A stretch of 64,000 nucleotides of DNA from Miltoncostaea sp963762825 (GTDB taxonomy: Bacteria; Actinomycetota; Thermoleophilia; Miltoncostaeales; Miltoncostaeaceae): positions 434,001-498,000 of the forward strand of contig CAVXLZ010000001.1 in NCBI GenBank assembly GCA_963762825.1, written 5' to 3'. Under the pieces are notes generated by a model that ran no database searches, was not told where the DNA came from, and saw only the letters and a program-made list of their open reading frames with translations. Below are positions 20,023 through 28,561 of the stretch, piece after piece; the stretch's first letter is position 1, and every line of letters begins with the position of its first letter. The translations under genes were made by a program, and so were the position numbers.

Positions 20023-21031
20023 TCAGTTGAGCCCGCTCTCGGCGATCAGCTTCCCGGTGCCCTCGATATCACCCAGCCGCTCGCCGCCGCCCCTCGGTGG
20101 CTTCAGCGAGGCGAGCGGGGGGACGCCGCTCGCCGCCGGGACCCCGTTCGCCAACGGATACTCGAAGGTCTCCTGGGCGAAGTAGCCCTGCGACTGGGCG
20201 GAGAGGAGGAACGCGACCAGCCGCTCGGCATCCGCCGTGTCGTCGGAGGTCGCGACGATGCCGACCGAGCTCGGGATCACGAGACCCCCGATGTCGCCCG
20301 CTGCGAACTGATGGTTGCGGCTCGGCAGCCCCGGATCCTCGGCGAGGAACTGGAAGTTGTAGTAGTGGTTGACCAGCCCCAACGGGATCTCGCCGCGCCC
20401 GACTGCCTCGACGATGGCGTTGTTGTTGGCGTAGGTGCGGGCGTCGTTCGCCACCATCCCCTCCAGCCATGCGCGTGCGACATCCTCGCCCTCCTGAACG
20501 CGCATCGCGGTGATGAAGTCCTGGAACGAACCGTTCGCAGGGGCGAGGCCGACCTCGTCCTTGAAGCGTGGCCCGGTGAGGTCGAGTACCGACTCGGGGA
20601 GCTCATCGGCGGTGACCAGCTCGCGGTTGTACACGAGTACCCGCTGGCGCCCGCTCACCCCGATCCACCGGCCCTCCGCGCCCACGTAGTTGGGAGGCAC
20701 GAGATCGAGCAGGGGAGCGGGCAGTGGCGCGAGCAGGTCCTTGCCCGACAGGAACGCCATGGCGCCCGGGCTCTGGCCCCAGTACACGTCGGCGGGCGAG
20801 CGGTCGCCCTCGGTCGCGAGCAGCAGCGCCAGATCGTTCGTGTCTCCGTATCGCACGTTCGACGGCGATCCCGGTCTCATCCGAGAACCGTTCGAGCAGG
20901 GGTCCGACCAGGCTCTCGGTGCGCCCCGTGTAGATCGTGAGGGCCTCCTCGTCGCCCCCGCAGCCGGTCGCCGCGAGCAACACGAACAGTGAGAGCGTCC
21001 CCGACAGGATCGCTGCGACCGCTCGTCTCAT
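20023..21031 (-). CDS. Fe(III) ABC transporter substrate-binding lipoprotein (one frame break)
   Basis: About 335 residues when repaired. The signal peptide ends in lipobox LAATGC (Cys24), so the protein is anchored on the outer face of the membrane. The mature start TIYTGRTESLVGPLLERF and VYWGQSPGAM are typical of the FutA/FbpA iron-binding family. The frame shifts by one where the plus strand reads GTTCGAC (20857-20863); deleting one base gives AVDVRYGDTND. It sits between the ATPase and permease genes of the same importer. Confidence 0.87.
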
Positions 21032-21113
21032 TCTTCGCCCCTTCGTCGTCGGACATCCGCACGCCCGTCCGGTCGGGCGCCGCGGGCAGTCTAAGGGAAA
21101 CGGGCGTTGACTA

Positions 21114-21126
21114 TAAGGTGCGCCTA
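21114..21126 (-). promoter_or_regulatory. DtxR/IdeR-type box 1 (TAAGGTGCGCCTA)
   Basis: Read on the minus strand this is TAGGCGCACCTTA, close to the actinobacterial DtxR/DmdR core TAGGCTcACCTAA. It lies 83 bp upstream of the iron-binding lipoprotein ATG, and 23 bp (about two helical turns) from box 2. Confidence 0.65.
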
Positions 21127-21136
21127 CCAGAAAAAA

Positions 21137-21149
21137 TAAGGTCGGCCTA
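21137..21149 (-). promoter_or_regulatory. DtxR/IdeR-type box 2 (TAAGGTCGGCCTA)
   Basis: On the minus strand TAGGCCGACCTTA, again matching the TAGGC-nn-ACCTwA core. Paired with box 1, it probably gives iron-dependent repression of the binding protein and permease genes. Confidence 0.68.
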
Positions 21150-21181
21150 CTGCAGAGGCCGGCAGACGTGCGGACGGGCTC

Positions 21182-22282
21182 TCAGGCGGTCACCGGGATG
21201 GGCGACTCCTGCGCCCGGTAGGCCACGGTGGCGTCGCCGGCGAACTCCAGATCCACGCGATCGCCCGGCTGCATGCGCGGCGCGCCGATCACCCGCGAGC
21301 GAACGATAGGGCCATCGTCCATCCGCACGGCGTAGACGGCATCGTGGCCGTAGTACTCGACGCCTGTGACGGTGGCGCGGTCGCCGGCCACCGCGAGGAG
21401 CCGCTCTGGCCGGACCATCACCTCGACCGGACCCTCCGTCCCGGGTCGCACCGGGATCGCCCCGATCGCCGTGAGCGCTGAATCCCCGTCGGCGTGGCCC
21501 GGGATGAAGTTGGCGTCTCCGATGAACTCGGCGATCTCGCGGGTGGCCGGCCACTCGTAGAGGCTCGTGGGCGTCCCCTGCTGCACCACTCGACCATCTC
21601 TCATCATCGCCACTTCATCGCCTACGAGGAAGGCCTCCTCCTGGTCGTGCGTGACGAAGATGGCCGTCGTCCCGGTGGTCGCCAGCAGCCGCCGCACCTC
21701 GAGCCGCAGCTCTGCGCGCAGCGGCGCGTCGAGGCTCGAGAAGGGCTCGTCCAGCAGCATCACCGAGGGTCGCGGGGCGAGTGCGCGAGCGATGGCGACC
21801 CGCTGCGCCTGGCCCCCGGAGAGCGTCGAGGTCGCCCGCTCCTCGAAGCCGGCCAGGCCGACGAGCTCCAGTGCCTCGGCCACCCGGGCACGCCGCCGGG
21901 GGTCGCGCCGCGGGAGCCCGTAGGCCACATTGCGGGCCACGTCGAGATGGGGGAAGAGGGCCGCATCCTGGAAGACCATCCCGATCCGCCGTCTCTCGGG
22001 CGGCGTGAACGTCCCCGGGCCGCAGTGCACCTGTTCGCCCACGCGCACCTCGCCTCCTTCGGGGCGCTCCAGCCCTGCGATGGCCCGCAGCAGGGTGGTC
22101 TTGCCGCAGCCGCTCGATCCGAGCAGCGCCACGAGTGATCCGGCGGGAACCTCCAGATCGACCTCGCGCAGCACCTCGGCACCACCGAACGACTTCACGA
22201 GGCCCGTCACGGCCACCGACTCGGCACCCGGCCGGGACAGGGGCGAATCGCGCCGATCATCGTGCTGCCATTGAACGGACAT
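21182..22282 (-). CDS. Fe(III) ABC transporter ATP-binding protein (FbpC type)
   Basis: A 366-residue ATPase of the CUT/iron class. Walker A GSSGCGKTT, Q-loop MVFQDAALFPH, signature LSGGQAQR, Walker B VMLLDEPFSSLD, H-loop VTHDQEEAF, then a C-terminal TOBE-like domain (about 250-366). I chose the ATG at 22282; the longer frame to 22336 would read through the regulatory box. It lies upstream of the binding protein and permease genes with its own DtxR-type box at the start codon. Confidence 0.92.
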   Translation of the reverse strand: MSVQWQHDDRRDSPLSRPGAESVAVTGLVKSFGGAEVLREVDLEVPAGSLVALLGSSGCGKTTLLRAIAGLERPEGGEVRVGEQVHCGPGTFTPPERRRIGMVFQDAALFPHLDVARNVAYGLPRRDPRRRARVAEALELVGLAGFEERATSTLSGGQAQRVAIARALAPRPSVMLLDEPFSSLDAPLRAELRLEVRRLLATTGTTAIFVTHDQEEAFLVGDEVAMMRDGRVVQQGTPTSLYEWPATREIAEFIGDANFIPGHADGDSALTAIGAIPVRPGTEGPVEVMVRPERLLAVAGDRATVTGVEYYGHDAVYAVRMDDGPIVRSRVIGAPRMQPGDRVDLEFAGDATVAYRAQESPIPVTA

Positions 22283-22295
22283 TAGGTTGACCTTA
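22282..22295 (-). promoter_or_regulatory. DtxR/IdeR-type box touching the ATPase start codon
   Basis: Minus strand TAAGGTCAACCTAA, a near-perfect AGGT-n-ACCT dyad matching DtxR/IdeR operators. Its last base is the A of the ATG, so the repressor would cover the transcription and translation start. It is the best iron box in the window. Confidence 0.75.
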
Positions 22296-22506
22296 CCGCG
22301 CGGCCCGCCCGGTCGTCGGTGAGGCGGGCCCGCCACCCATGACGCGTGCGGCCTCCGCCCGCCATGGGCGGGCCGCTCCCGACGGCGCTTCGGCTTGGCC
22401 GCATTGATTTGCGTCCCTTCTGCGGATGTATGAGAACCGGAGGCGGTTGACGATCGGGGTGGATGGGACCCCTCCAGAGGTCCCGCCCGCCAAGAGGGAG
22501 GACGAC

Positions 22507-22944
22507 ATGACCACGACCACTTCGGTTCGCGAGCTCACCGACTCCTATGTCGCCGCCTGGAACGCGCACGACGCCGATGCGGTGGCGTCGCACTTCGGTC
22601 CGGACGGCGTCCGGCGCTGGATGGTGGTGAACAACCCGGCTATCCACAGTCCGGATCGCTTCGAGGGGCCCGAGGCGATCACCCAAGGGGTGAAGGCCTT
22701 CATGGGCATGCTCCCCGACCTGCGCGTTGCGATCGGCGTCTCGGCGGCCACCGAGGACGGCGTCGTCTTCGAGTGGACCTGCACGGGCACTCACACCGGG
22801 ACGTGGGGCGACTGGCAGGGTCAGGGTGAGGCCGTCGAGCTTCCGGGCGTCTCCATCGTGAGGATCGCGGACGGGAGGATCCTCGAGGAGAGGATGTACT
22901 TCGACCCCGACATGATGGCTCGCAACTGGCGGCCGCCCGTCTGA
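22507..22944 (+). CDS. SnoaL-like / NTF2-fold protein
   Basis: A 145-residue small alpha+beta barrel protein of the SnoaL/polyketide-cyclase-like group: VAAWNAHDADAVASHF at the N-terminus and FEWTCTGTHTG plus GVSIVRIADGRILEE at the C-terminus are the usual landmarks. I chose ATG 22507, preceded by GGGAGGA; the in-frame ATG at 22426 has no site and weak similarity. Substrate unknown. A TTGACG upstream near 22446 may be its -35. Confidence 0.8.
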   Translation: MTTTTSVRELTDSYVAAWNAHDADAVASHFGPDGVRRWMVVNNPAIHSPDRFEGPEAITQGVKAFMGMLPDLRVAIGVSAATEDGVVFEWTCTGTHTGTWGDWQGQGEAVELPGVSIVRIADGRILEERMYFDPDMMARNWRPPV

Positions 22945-22954
22945 GCGGTCCCCG

Positions 22955-23635
22955 CTATCCGGGTAGGACGTAGAGCCCGGCGGCCGCTCGCTCGCCGATG
23001 ACCCGTTCCTCGTCGTCGATCCGCACGGTGAGCTGGCCGGCCGCCGGATCGACGCGCAGCACGAGGACCTCCGTGCCCGGAACGAGTCCCTGCTCGTAGA
23101 ACCAGTGCAGAAGGTCGCCGTCGTGCTCGGCAAGCCGGACGATGCGGGCGGGCCCTTGCGTGATCTGGGCCAGAGGCCGCAGGTCGCGGTTCTCCTCCTG
23201 CTCGTGCGCGGTATCCACCGGCCAGCCATGGGGGCAGCGCTCGGGGTTTCCGAGCTGCACCGCCAGCCGCTCCACCATCTCATCCGAGAAGGCGTCGCCC
23301 AGATCGTCGGCGTGCACGTGCGATTCGGCCGCCGTGTAGCCCATGAAGTCGGTGAGGAAGCGCTCGATGACGCGATGGTGGCGCACGACCCGCTCCGCCT
23401 CGGTGCGGCCCCGCTTGGTGAGGAGCGGCCCCTTGCGCGGGCCACGCTCGATCAGGCCCTCGGATTCGAGCCGCTTGAGCATCTCGCTCGCGGTCGGAGG
23501 CGTCACGTGGAGCATCTCGGCGACGCGCGCCGCCGGCACCGGGGCCTCCTTGACGATCGGCCCGTACTCGCCGACCGGGGTCGCGAGGAAGTAGATCGCC
23601 TCGAGATAGTCGTCGATGGAGTGGGCTCGTCCCAT
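22955..23635 (-). CDS. DtxR/IdeR-family metal-dependent repressor
   Basis: A 226-residue regulator: N-terminal winged helix (VAEMLHVTPPTASEMLKRL, about 37-56), dimerisation/metal domain with HVHADDL and CPHGWPVD (the Cys that ligates primary-site metal in DtxR is present), and a C-terminal SH3/FeoA-like domain (about 150-226). It probably senses Fe2+ (or Mn2+) and binds the boxes at 21114-21149 and 22282-22295, just beyond the SnoaL-like gene. It converges with that gene, 10 bp apart. Confidence 0.93.
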   Translation of the reverse strand: MGRAHSIDDYLEAIYFLATPVGEYGPIVKEAPVPAARVAEMLHVTPPTASEMLKRLESEGLIERGPRKGPLLTKRGRTEAERVVRHHRVIERFLTDFMGYTAAESHVHADDLGDAFSDEMVERLAVQLGNPERCPHGWPVDTAHEQEENRDLRPLAQITQGPARIVRLAEHDGDLLHWFYEQGLVPGTEVLVLRVDPAAGQLTVRIDDEERVIGERAAAGLYVLPG

Positions 23636-23712
23636 GGATTGTCATGCTACCCGCCCCGATCGGATCCGCGCCCTTCCGTCCGGCGGCACTGGCGCGGAGC
23701 GCCGGGATTCGT

Positions 23713-23718
23713 TACTTT
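23713..23718 (+). promoter_or_regulatory. -10-like TACTTT 6 nt before the UspA-like gene
   Basis: The hexamer TACTTT ends 6 nt before ATG 23725, with no Shine-Dalgarno in between; a leaderless transcript is predicted. Confidence 0.4.
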
Positions 23719-23724
23719 CGACAC

Positions 23725-24519
23725 ATGAGCTCGCGACCGGGGAACTGGGCGAGACCGCGGAGGATCCTCGTGATCGCCAACGAGACCTGCGCCGCCCAGG
23801 GCGTCGTCGATGAGGTGAGGTACCGCTCCGGCGAGCGGGGCGAGGTCCTGGTCGTGGCCCCGGCGCTGGCGCGCACCCGGCTCGAGCACTGGCTCACATC
23901 CGATCTCGAGCGCCGCCAGGCGGAGGCGGCCGCCCGGCTCGAGTCGTCGATCGCGGCCTTCGGCGCCGCCGGCCTCAGCACCCGAGGGCATCTCGGTGAC
24001 GCCGATCCCCTCCAGGCGCTCGACGACGCCCTCCGTATCTTCGAGCCCGACGAGGTGGTGATCTCCACCCATCCGCCGCAGCGCTCGTCGTGGATGGAGC
24101 GCCAGGTGGTGCGCCGCGCCCGCGAGCGCTACGACATCCCGATCACCCACGTCATCGTGGACCTGGAGCACGAGAGCACGACGCCCGAGGGCGACGTGCG
24201 CTACCGGCGGATGGTCGAGCCGCGCCCACGCGTGCGCCTCTTCCACGCGAGCGACTACGACGAGGCGATGGCCATCCAGAGCGGCGGCTTCCGCGACCGC
24301 CCCGGCCCGGGTGCGTCTGCGGGCGTCTGGCTCACCGATCGCCCGCCGTCCGGCGGGGACTCCGGCGAGGAATGGGTGGTCTTCGCGGTCGAGCTCCCCG
24401 AGGAGGTCGCGAGCGAGTACGAACGGGGCGTCGAGGGCGAGGCCCGGCGCTTCCTGCTCCCGGCCGAGCTGCTCAATCGCCACGGACCGCCCGTCGCCGA
24501 GGGCGACTGGTCCGAGTAA
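23725..24519 (+). CDS. UspA-like Rossmann domain fused to an ART-like C-terminal domain
   Basis: 264 residues. Residues 1-160 look like a universal-stress/nucleotide-binding fold (RILVIANETCAAQG, then DEVVISTHPP and IPITHVIVD strands). From about 172 the sequence changes: LFHASDYDEAMAIQSGGF, a Gly-rich turn, GVWLTDRP, then VVFAVELPEEV. The order H-x-S, AxxIxxxGF, GVWLTDxP recalls ADP-ribosyltransferase/KptA-like folds, but catalytic residues cannot be assigned. Domain identities are by pattern only. It converges with the cyclophilin gene. Confidence 0.65.
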   Translation: MSSRPGNWARPRRILVIANETCAAQGVVDEVRYRSGERGEVLVVAPALARTRLEHWLTSDLERRQAEAAARLESSIAAFGAAGLSTRGHLGDADPLQALDDALRIFEPDEVVISTHPPQRSSWMERQVVRRARERYDIPITHVIVDLEHESTTPEGDVRYRRMVEPRPRVRLFHASDYDEAMAIQSGGFRDRPGPGASAGVWLTDRPPSGGDSGEEWVVFAVELPEEVASEYERGVEGEARRFLLPAELLNRHGPPVAEGDWSE

Positions 24520-24520
24520 C

Positions 24521-24540
24521 GGCGACCATCGCCGGTCGCC
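24521..24540. terminator. Bidirectional hairpin between the UspA-like and cyclophilin genes
   Basis: GGCGACC (24521-24527) and GGTCGCC (24534-24540) pair perfectly around a 6-nt loop in the 28-bp gap between converging genes. Confidence 0.55.
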
Positions 24541-24547
24541 CGCCCGC

Positions 24548-25270
24548 TCAGGGGCCGGAGACCGTCACCGATTCGATGTAGATCGGGCTCGTGGGAGTCT
24601 GGGCGGCCGGGTCACCCGGGTCGGCGTTCGGGTCGGCGAAGCCCTCGATGGTGCGGGCCACATCGAGACCCTTCGTCACGCGGCCGAACTTCGCGAACGA
24701 GTTCGGTAGAGCCGACGCGTCGCCGGTCACGATGAAGAACTGCGAGCCCCCGGTGTCGGGTCCGGCGTTCGCCATCGCCACGCTGCCGGCCGGATAGCCG
24801 TCCTCGGGGAGCTCGTCCGGGATCGAGTATCCCGGGCCGCCACGCCCGTTCCCGTCGGGGTCGCCGCCCTGGATGACGAAGCCCGAGACGACTCGGTGGA
24901 ACGTCAGCCCGTCGAGGAAGCCCTCACGTGCCAGAAAGACGAAGTTGTTCACGGTCTCCGGTGCGCCCGCGGCGTCGAGGGCGATGACGATCCTCCCGCA
25001 GGAGGTCACGAGCGTCGCCCGGTACTTCGCGGAGGTGTCGATCTCCAGCGGAGGCGGCTTCGCATAGGTCTTCGGCGCAGGAGGCGGGGCGGGCGTGCGG
25101 CTGACGCAGGTCTCTCCACCGGAGGACGTGACGGTCTGTCCCGGGAGGGGTGCGGTGGCTGCGGGCTCCGCCGCCGGGGCCGCCGCCGGCGAGTCGCTCC
25201 CGCACGCGGACACGACGGCCAGGGCGAGAGCGGCGAGGGCCGTGGACAGGAGGCGGTGGTGGGGGCGCAT
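24548..25270 (-). CDS. Cyclophilin-type peptidyl-prolyl isomerase lipoprotein
   Basis: 240 residues: lipoprotein signal with lipobox VVSAC, a Pro/Ala-rich linker (about 25-75), then a cyclophilin domain. Active-site landmarks FHRVVSGFVIQGGDP and GSQFFIVTG are intact (catalytic Arg in FHRV). It should fold exported proteins on the outer face of the membrane. I chose ATG 25270; the frame continues upstream through the ABC-2 permease gene without similarity. It is downstream of that permease on the same strand, 45 bp away. Confidence 0.9.
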   Translation of the reverse strand: MRPHHRLLSTALAALALAVVSACGSDSPAAAPAAEPAATAPLPGQTVTSSGGETCVSRTPAPPPAPKTYAKPPPLEIDTSAKYRATLVTSCGRIVIALDAAGAPETVNNFVFLAREGFLDGLTFHRVVSGFVIQGGDPDGNGRGGPGYSIPDELPEDGYPAGSVAMANAGPDTGGSQFFIVTGDASALPNSFAKFGRVTKGLDVARTIEGFADPNADPGDPAAQTPTSPIYIESVTVSGP

Positions 25271-25314
25271 CGGCGGCCAGTCTACCCACCGGTTCGTTGG
25301 GCTCCGGCGAGAGC

Positions 25315-26028
25315 TCACGTGCGGATGCCCACCCCGCGGACGAACGTCCACCACGCCCATGCGAGCATCGCGGCAGCGAGGCCCAGCGTCACGCCCACCG
25401 ACAGGCTCGGTGCCACGTCGGAGGTCCCGAGCATCCCGTGGCGGGCGGCGACCACCATGAAGAAGATCGGGTCGGCGTGGGTCAGGGCGCGCCACGGTTG
25501 GCTGAGGGCGTCGATCGAGTAGAACACCCCTCCGAGGAAGACCAGGGGCTGGATCACCAGGTTGCCCACCACGTTCTGCTGGTCCCATCCGGTGGAATAG
25601 AGCCCGACGACCGTGCCGAGAGCCGAGAACGCGAGGCTCGTCCCGATCAGCGATGCGGCGAGCACCGCCGGGTGCTCGATCGGATAGCTCACGAAGATCC
25701 GGGCCGCCCCGAGGGTGAGCACGCCGATGATCAGGCTGCGCACCACACCCCCGGCCAGGTATCCCACCAGGAGCTGAGAGGGCGTCATCGGGCTGCTCGC
25801 CGGATCCTCGATGAAGCCGTCGTTGCGCGCCTGGTAGATCGAGGTGGCGTTGTTGCCGAACGCCGATGTCGCCACTCCCATCAGAACCAGCCCGGGGACG
25901 ATGAAGCGCTCGTAGGCGACTCCGTCCACCAGACGGATCTGGCTGCCCAGGGCGACGCCGAACACGACGATGAACAGGGCGGCCGAAACCACGGAGGGCG
26001 CGATGGTCTGGGTCCAGAGCCGCATCAC
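25315..26028 (-). CDS. ABC-2 type transporter permease
   Basis: 237 residues and six hydrophobic helices, with the ABC-2 landmark near VFLGGVFYSIDALSQPWRALTHADP. It probably exports a lipid, drug or polysaccharide with the ATPase just upstream. GTG at 26028 is the first accepted start codon; the open frame continues 22 codons to the ATPase stop and the real N-terminus may lie there, since family members usually have a longer cytoplasmic N-terminus. Confidence 0.87.
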   Translation of the reverse strand: MMRLWTQTIAPSVVSAALFIVVFGVALGSQIRLVDGVAYERFIVPGLVLMGVATSAFGNNATSIYQARNDGFIEDPASSPMTPSQLLVGYLAGGVVRSLIIGVLTLGAARIFVSYPIEHPAVLAASLIGTSLAFSALGTVVGLYSTGWDQQNVVGNLVIQPLVFLGGVFYSIDALSQPWRALTHADPIFFMVVAARHGMLGTSDVAPSLSVGVTLGLAAAMLAWAWWTFVRGVGIRT

Positions 26029-26096
26029 CCTGAGGATCTCGCGCTCCGCGAGGGCCCCCGTGCCGCGCCACCGGGCCCTGCGGATGTCGGCCGCGG

Positions 26097-26840
26097 TCAG
26101 CGCCCGACCAGCTGCAGGTAGACGTCCTCGAGGCGCGGCGCCCCGAACTGGGCCCGCAGATCGGGCGGCGCCCCCTCGGCAACGATGCGGCCCTGCCGCA
26201 TGAACGCCACGCGCTCGCAGAGCGCCTCGGCCTCCTCGATGTAGTGAGTGGTGAGAAGGATCGTGGTGCCGTCGGCGTGGAGGGCACGTATGTAGGCCCA
26301 GAGGTCGTGGCGCAGCTCGAGGTCCACCCCTGCGGTGGGTTCGTCGAGGATCACGATGCGCGGGCGGTGCAGCAGGGCGCGCGCGAGCAGCAGTCTGCGG
26401 CGCATCCCGCCGGAGAGGAGGTGGGCGTAGCTGGACGACTTGCCCGAGAGATCGAAGGCGGCCAGCATCTCGTCGGCACGCCGGCCGGCCTCGGCGCGCG
26501 GCATCCCGAAGTACCGGCCGTGCAGGGTCAGCAGCTCGCGCACCGGCACGAAGCGGTCGAGGGCGACGTCCTGGGGGGCGTAGCCGATCACCTGACGCGC
26601 ACGCGCCGCCGACTCCCCCCAGGCGGGCACCCCGAAGACGGAGATCGCCCCCCCGGACGGGCGCGTGAGACCCACGATGCTGCGGATCAGAGTCGTCTTG
26701 CCGGCACCGTTCGGGCCGAGCAAGCCGAAGAAGGCGCCCTCAGGGACCGAGAGGTCGAGCCCGGCGAGGGCGTCGAGATCACCGTCGAAGGACTTGGATA
26801 CCCCCTGGCAGAGGAGGGCGGGTGGCCGGCCGTCGATCAC
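26097..26840 (-). CDS. ABC-2 type transporter ATP-binding protein (DrrA-like)
   Basis: A 247-residue ATPase with Walker A GPNGAGKTT, signature LSGGMRRR, Walker B IVILDEPTAGVDLE and H-loop TTHYIEEAE. The LSGGM and DEPTAGVD forms are typical of DrrA/NodI-like exporters. I chose GTG 26840; upstream in-frame codons to 26966 are low-complexity. It precedes its permease on the same strand. Confidence 0.92.
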   Translation of the reverse strand: MIDGRPPALLCQGVSKSFDGDLDALAGLDLSVPEGAFFGLLGPNGAGKTTLIRSIVGLTRPSGGAISVFGVPAWGESAARARQVIGYAPQDVALDRFVPVRELLTLHGRYFGMPRAEAGRRADEMLAAFDLSGKSSSYAHLLSGGMRRRLLLARALLHRPRIVILDEPTAGVDLELRHDLWAYIRALHADGTTILLTTHYIEEAEALCERVAFMRQGRIVAEGAPPDLRAQFGAPRLEDVYLQLVGR

Positions 26841-26913
26841 GACCCGCGACGCTGCCGCGCTGGGCCACCCCCCGCCCCGTCCTCCGCATCCACGATCTAC
26901 GACGGATTCGGGC

Positions 26914-27426
26914 TCAGACGGGCCCGTTCCCGCCGCGCATCTTGCGCAGCGCCACCGCCACGGCACCGGCCACCGCGCCGATCATGGCGACCTTGCCGAG
27001 CAGGCGGCGGATCCGGCCCTTCTTCTTCGGGGTCTCGACGAGCCCGCTGACCGCCTTCTGGAGGTCGTGAGCAGAGGCTTCCACCCGGTGCTGGAGCTTG
27101 CGGTCCCTCGCCAGCTTCTTGGCGACCTTCGCGGGTGGCTTGCCGGCGATCTCGTCGGTCACCTGGCGACCGGTCGCGAAAGCCTGGCGCAACGCCTCGT
27201 GGAGTTCGGGGTCGTTCATCGCCTTGGTGACGATGGGGCGGACCGTCTCCACCAGCGCGGCGGCGCGGTCTGCAGTCGCGGATTTCCTGAGCATGTGTCC
27301 TCCCTCGGCCTCGTGATGGATGCCCGGACGCAGCCCGGCGAGCCGGCGCCTCATCTCGCGACGCGCCACCCTGCGGGCGATACGGAAGGTGATATACCCG
27401 ATGACGGCCTGTCGGCGGTTGAGCAT
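26914..27426 (-). CDS. Unknown basic protein with C-terminal membrane segment
   Basis: 170 residues, not recognised. The N-terminal 40 residues are Arg-rich, the middle (about 45-130) is predicted helical and charged (PIVTKAMNDPELHEALRQAF), and residues about 148-161 (VAMIGAVAGAVAVAL) form a short membrane helix flanked by Lys/Arg. It may be a membrane-anchored helical protein. The same-strand ABC-2 operon lies about 70 bp downstream. Confidence 0.65.
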   Translation of the reverse strand: MLNRRQAVIGYITFRIARRVARREMRRRLAGLRPGIHHEAEGGHMLRKSATADRAAALVETVRPIVTKAMNDPELHEALRQAFATGRQVTDEIAGKPPAKVAKKLARDRKLQHRVEASAHDLQKAVSGLVETPKKKGRIRRLLGKVAMIGAVAGAVAVALRKMRGGNGPV

Positions 27427-27637
27427 GCGACAACTGTAGTGCCGCGACGGGCCTTCGGTGAAACCCGGGGGGAGCCAGCGTCCTCGAGCCGGAGCCCAGA
27501 CGACCGTTCCCGGCCGCATCTCATCGCGATGCGGCGTCCGCTGCCACAGCGGTATCCCCCTCGTCGTGGTGGATCTGCGCAGTCGCCCCGCGAGGGATCC
27601 GCTCGGGAACCGCAGGCGAACCCCTGACCCGAGGCAC

Positions 27638-27643
27638 TAGTGT
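27638..27643 (+). promoter_or_regulatory. -10-like TAGTGT 8 nt before the histidine phosphatase ATG
   Basis: TAGTGT ends 8 nt before ATG 27652; there is no ribosome binding site, so the message is probably leaderless. Confidence 0.38.
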
Positions 27644-27651
27644 CCCGCCCG

Positions 27652-28255
27652 ATGCCCTCTCGACGCGAGTTCGTCTTCGCCCGCCACGGCCGAACCGACT
27701 ACAACGCGCTGCGACGTCTGAACGGCGACCCCTCGGTGCCCGTGGTCCTCGACGAGGTCGGACGCGGGCAGGTGGAGGCGCTGCGGGAGCGGATCTCCGC
27801 CCTCCCCGTTCGACCTCGGCGTCCACACCCGTTTCGGGCGGACGGTCCAGTCGCTCGAGATCCTGCTCGCCGGTCGGGGCGTTCCCACGGTGGAGTGCGC
27901 CGATCTCGACGACGTCGCCCTCGGTGAGTTCGAAGGAGGGAGCGCCGAGGACTACCGCGCCTGGCGCCTGGCGCGCCCCCAGGAAGCCAGGCCCACGGGA
28001 GGCGAGAGCCGCGTGGACGCGCTCGGGCGGTACGTCCGCGGTTTCGAGCGCCTGGTGGGATGCTCGGCCCGCATGCCGCTGGTGGTGACCCACGACATCC
28101 CGATCCGCTTCCTGGCGAACGCGCTCGCCGGTGATGACCCGCTCGACGGGTCGGTCACGGCTGTCGCGAACGCCTCATCGTTGACCGTCTCGGAGCCGGA
28201 GATGCGGCGCGCGATCGGCGCGATGCGGGACCGGATGCCGCGGGAGTCAGGGTGA
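27652..28255 (+). CDS. Histidine phosphatase (phosphoglycerate-mutase-like), one frame break
   Basis: About 200 residues when repaired. The RHG motif FARHGRTDYN carries the nucleophilic His, and VVTHD near the C-terminus supplies the second His. The frame shifts by one at GTTCGAC (27808-27814); deleting one T gives LPVDLGVHTRFGRT, continuous with the family pattern of a basic residue near ERTxxS. The physiological substrate (phosphosugar, phosphoprotein or nucleotide) is not evident. Confidence 0.82.
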
Positions 28256-28262
28256 GGTACCA

Positions 28263-28280
28263 TGCGCGGGACTCCGCGCA
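28263..28280 (+). terminator. Hairpin between the histidine phosphatase and cspA
   Basis: TGCGCGG (28263-28269) and CCGCGCA (28274-28280) form a 7-bp stem with a GACT loop, 8 nt after the phosphatase stop and 37 nt before cspA. It could end the upstream message or be a 5'-leader hairpin of cspA; a TACCAT -10-like hexamer lies at 28257-28262. Confidence 0.45.
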
Positions 28281-28317
28281 GCGGGGCCAGTCGTGTGGAC
28301 AAACCGAAGGATGACCA

Positions 28318-28521
28318 ATGGCTGAGGGTGTCGTGAAGTGGTTCTCGTCCGAGAAGGGCTATGGATTCATCACGCCGGATGACGGCGGGAAGGATCTCTT
28401 CGTCCACTTCTCGGAGATCCAGGGGTCCGGCTACCGGAACCTGGAGGAGGGTCAGCGGGTCAGCTATGAGGCGACGGAGGGTCAGAAGGGCCCCCAGGCC
28501 TCGACCGTGCAGGCGCTCTAG
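28318..28521 (+). CDS. cspA: Cold-shock-family RNA chaperone, copy 1
   Basis: A 67-residue OB-fold protein. RNP1 KGYGFITP and RNP2 LFVHFSEI are intact. It binds single-stranded RNA/DNA and melts structure. About 80% identical to the second copy at 57263-57466. ATG start with AAGGATG upstream. infA follows after 40 bp on the same strand, so two OB-fold RNA-binding proteins may be co-transcribed. Confidence 0.95.
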   Translation: MAEGVVKWFSSEKGYGFITPDDGGKDLFVHFSEIQGSGYRNLEEGQRVSYEATEGQKGPQASTVQAL

Positions 28522-28561
28522 CCGACGCGGTTAGTCCTTCAAGGCACCGAGAGGAGACGTT

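Noticed and set aside
18416..22282. Thiamine or phosphonate importer instead of iron
   Set aside because: The binding protein resembles FutA/FbpA and the operon carries DtxR-type boxes; no thiamine or phosphonate genes adjoin.
22955..23635. Assignment of the DtxR-family protein specifically as MntR rather than IdeR
   Set aside because: The sequence keeps DtxR-type features (CPHG, SH3-like C-terminal domain) and lies beside the iron importer, but metal choice cannot be read; the general name is kept.
27427..27651. Minus-strand open frame across 27521-28093
   Set aside because: Arg/Pro-rich, no ribosome site and mostly opposite the histidine phosphatase; the 225-bp gap shows nothing else apart from the -10-like TAGTGT.
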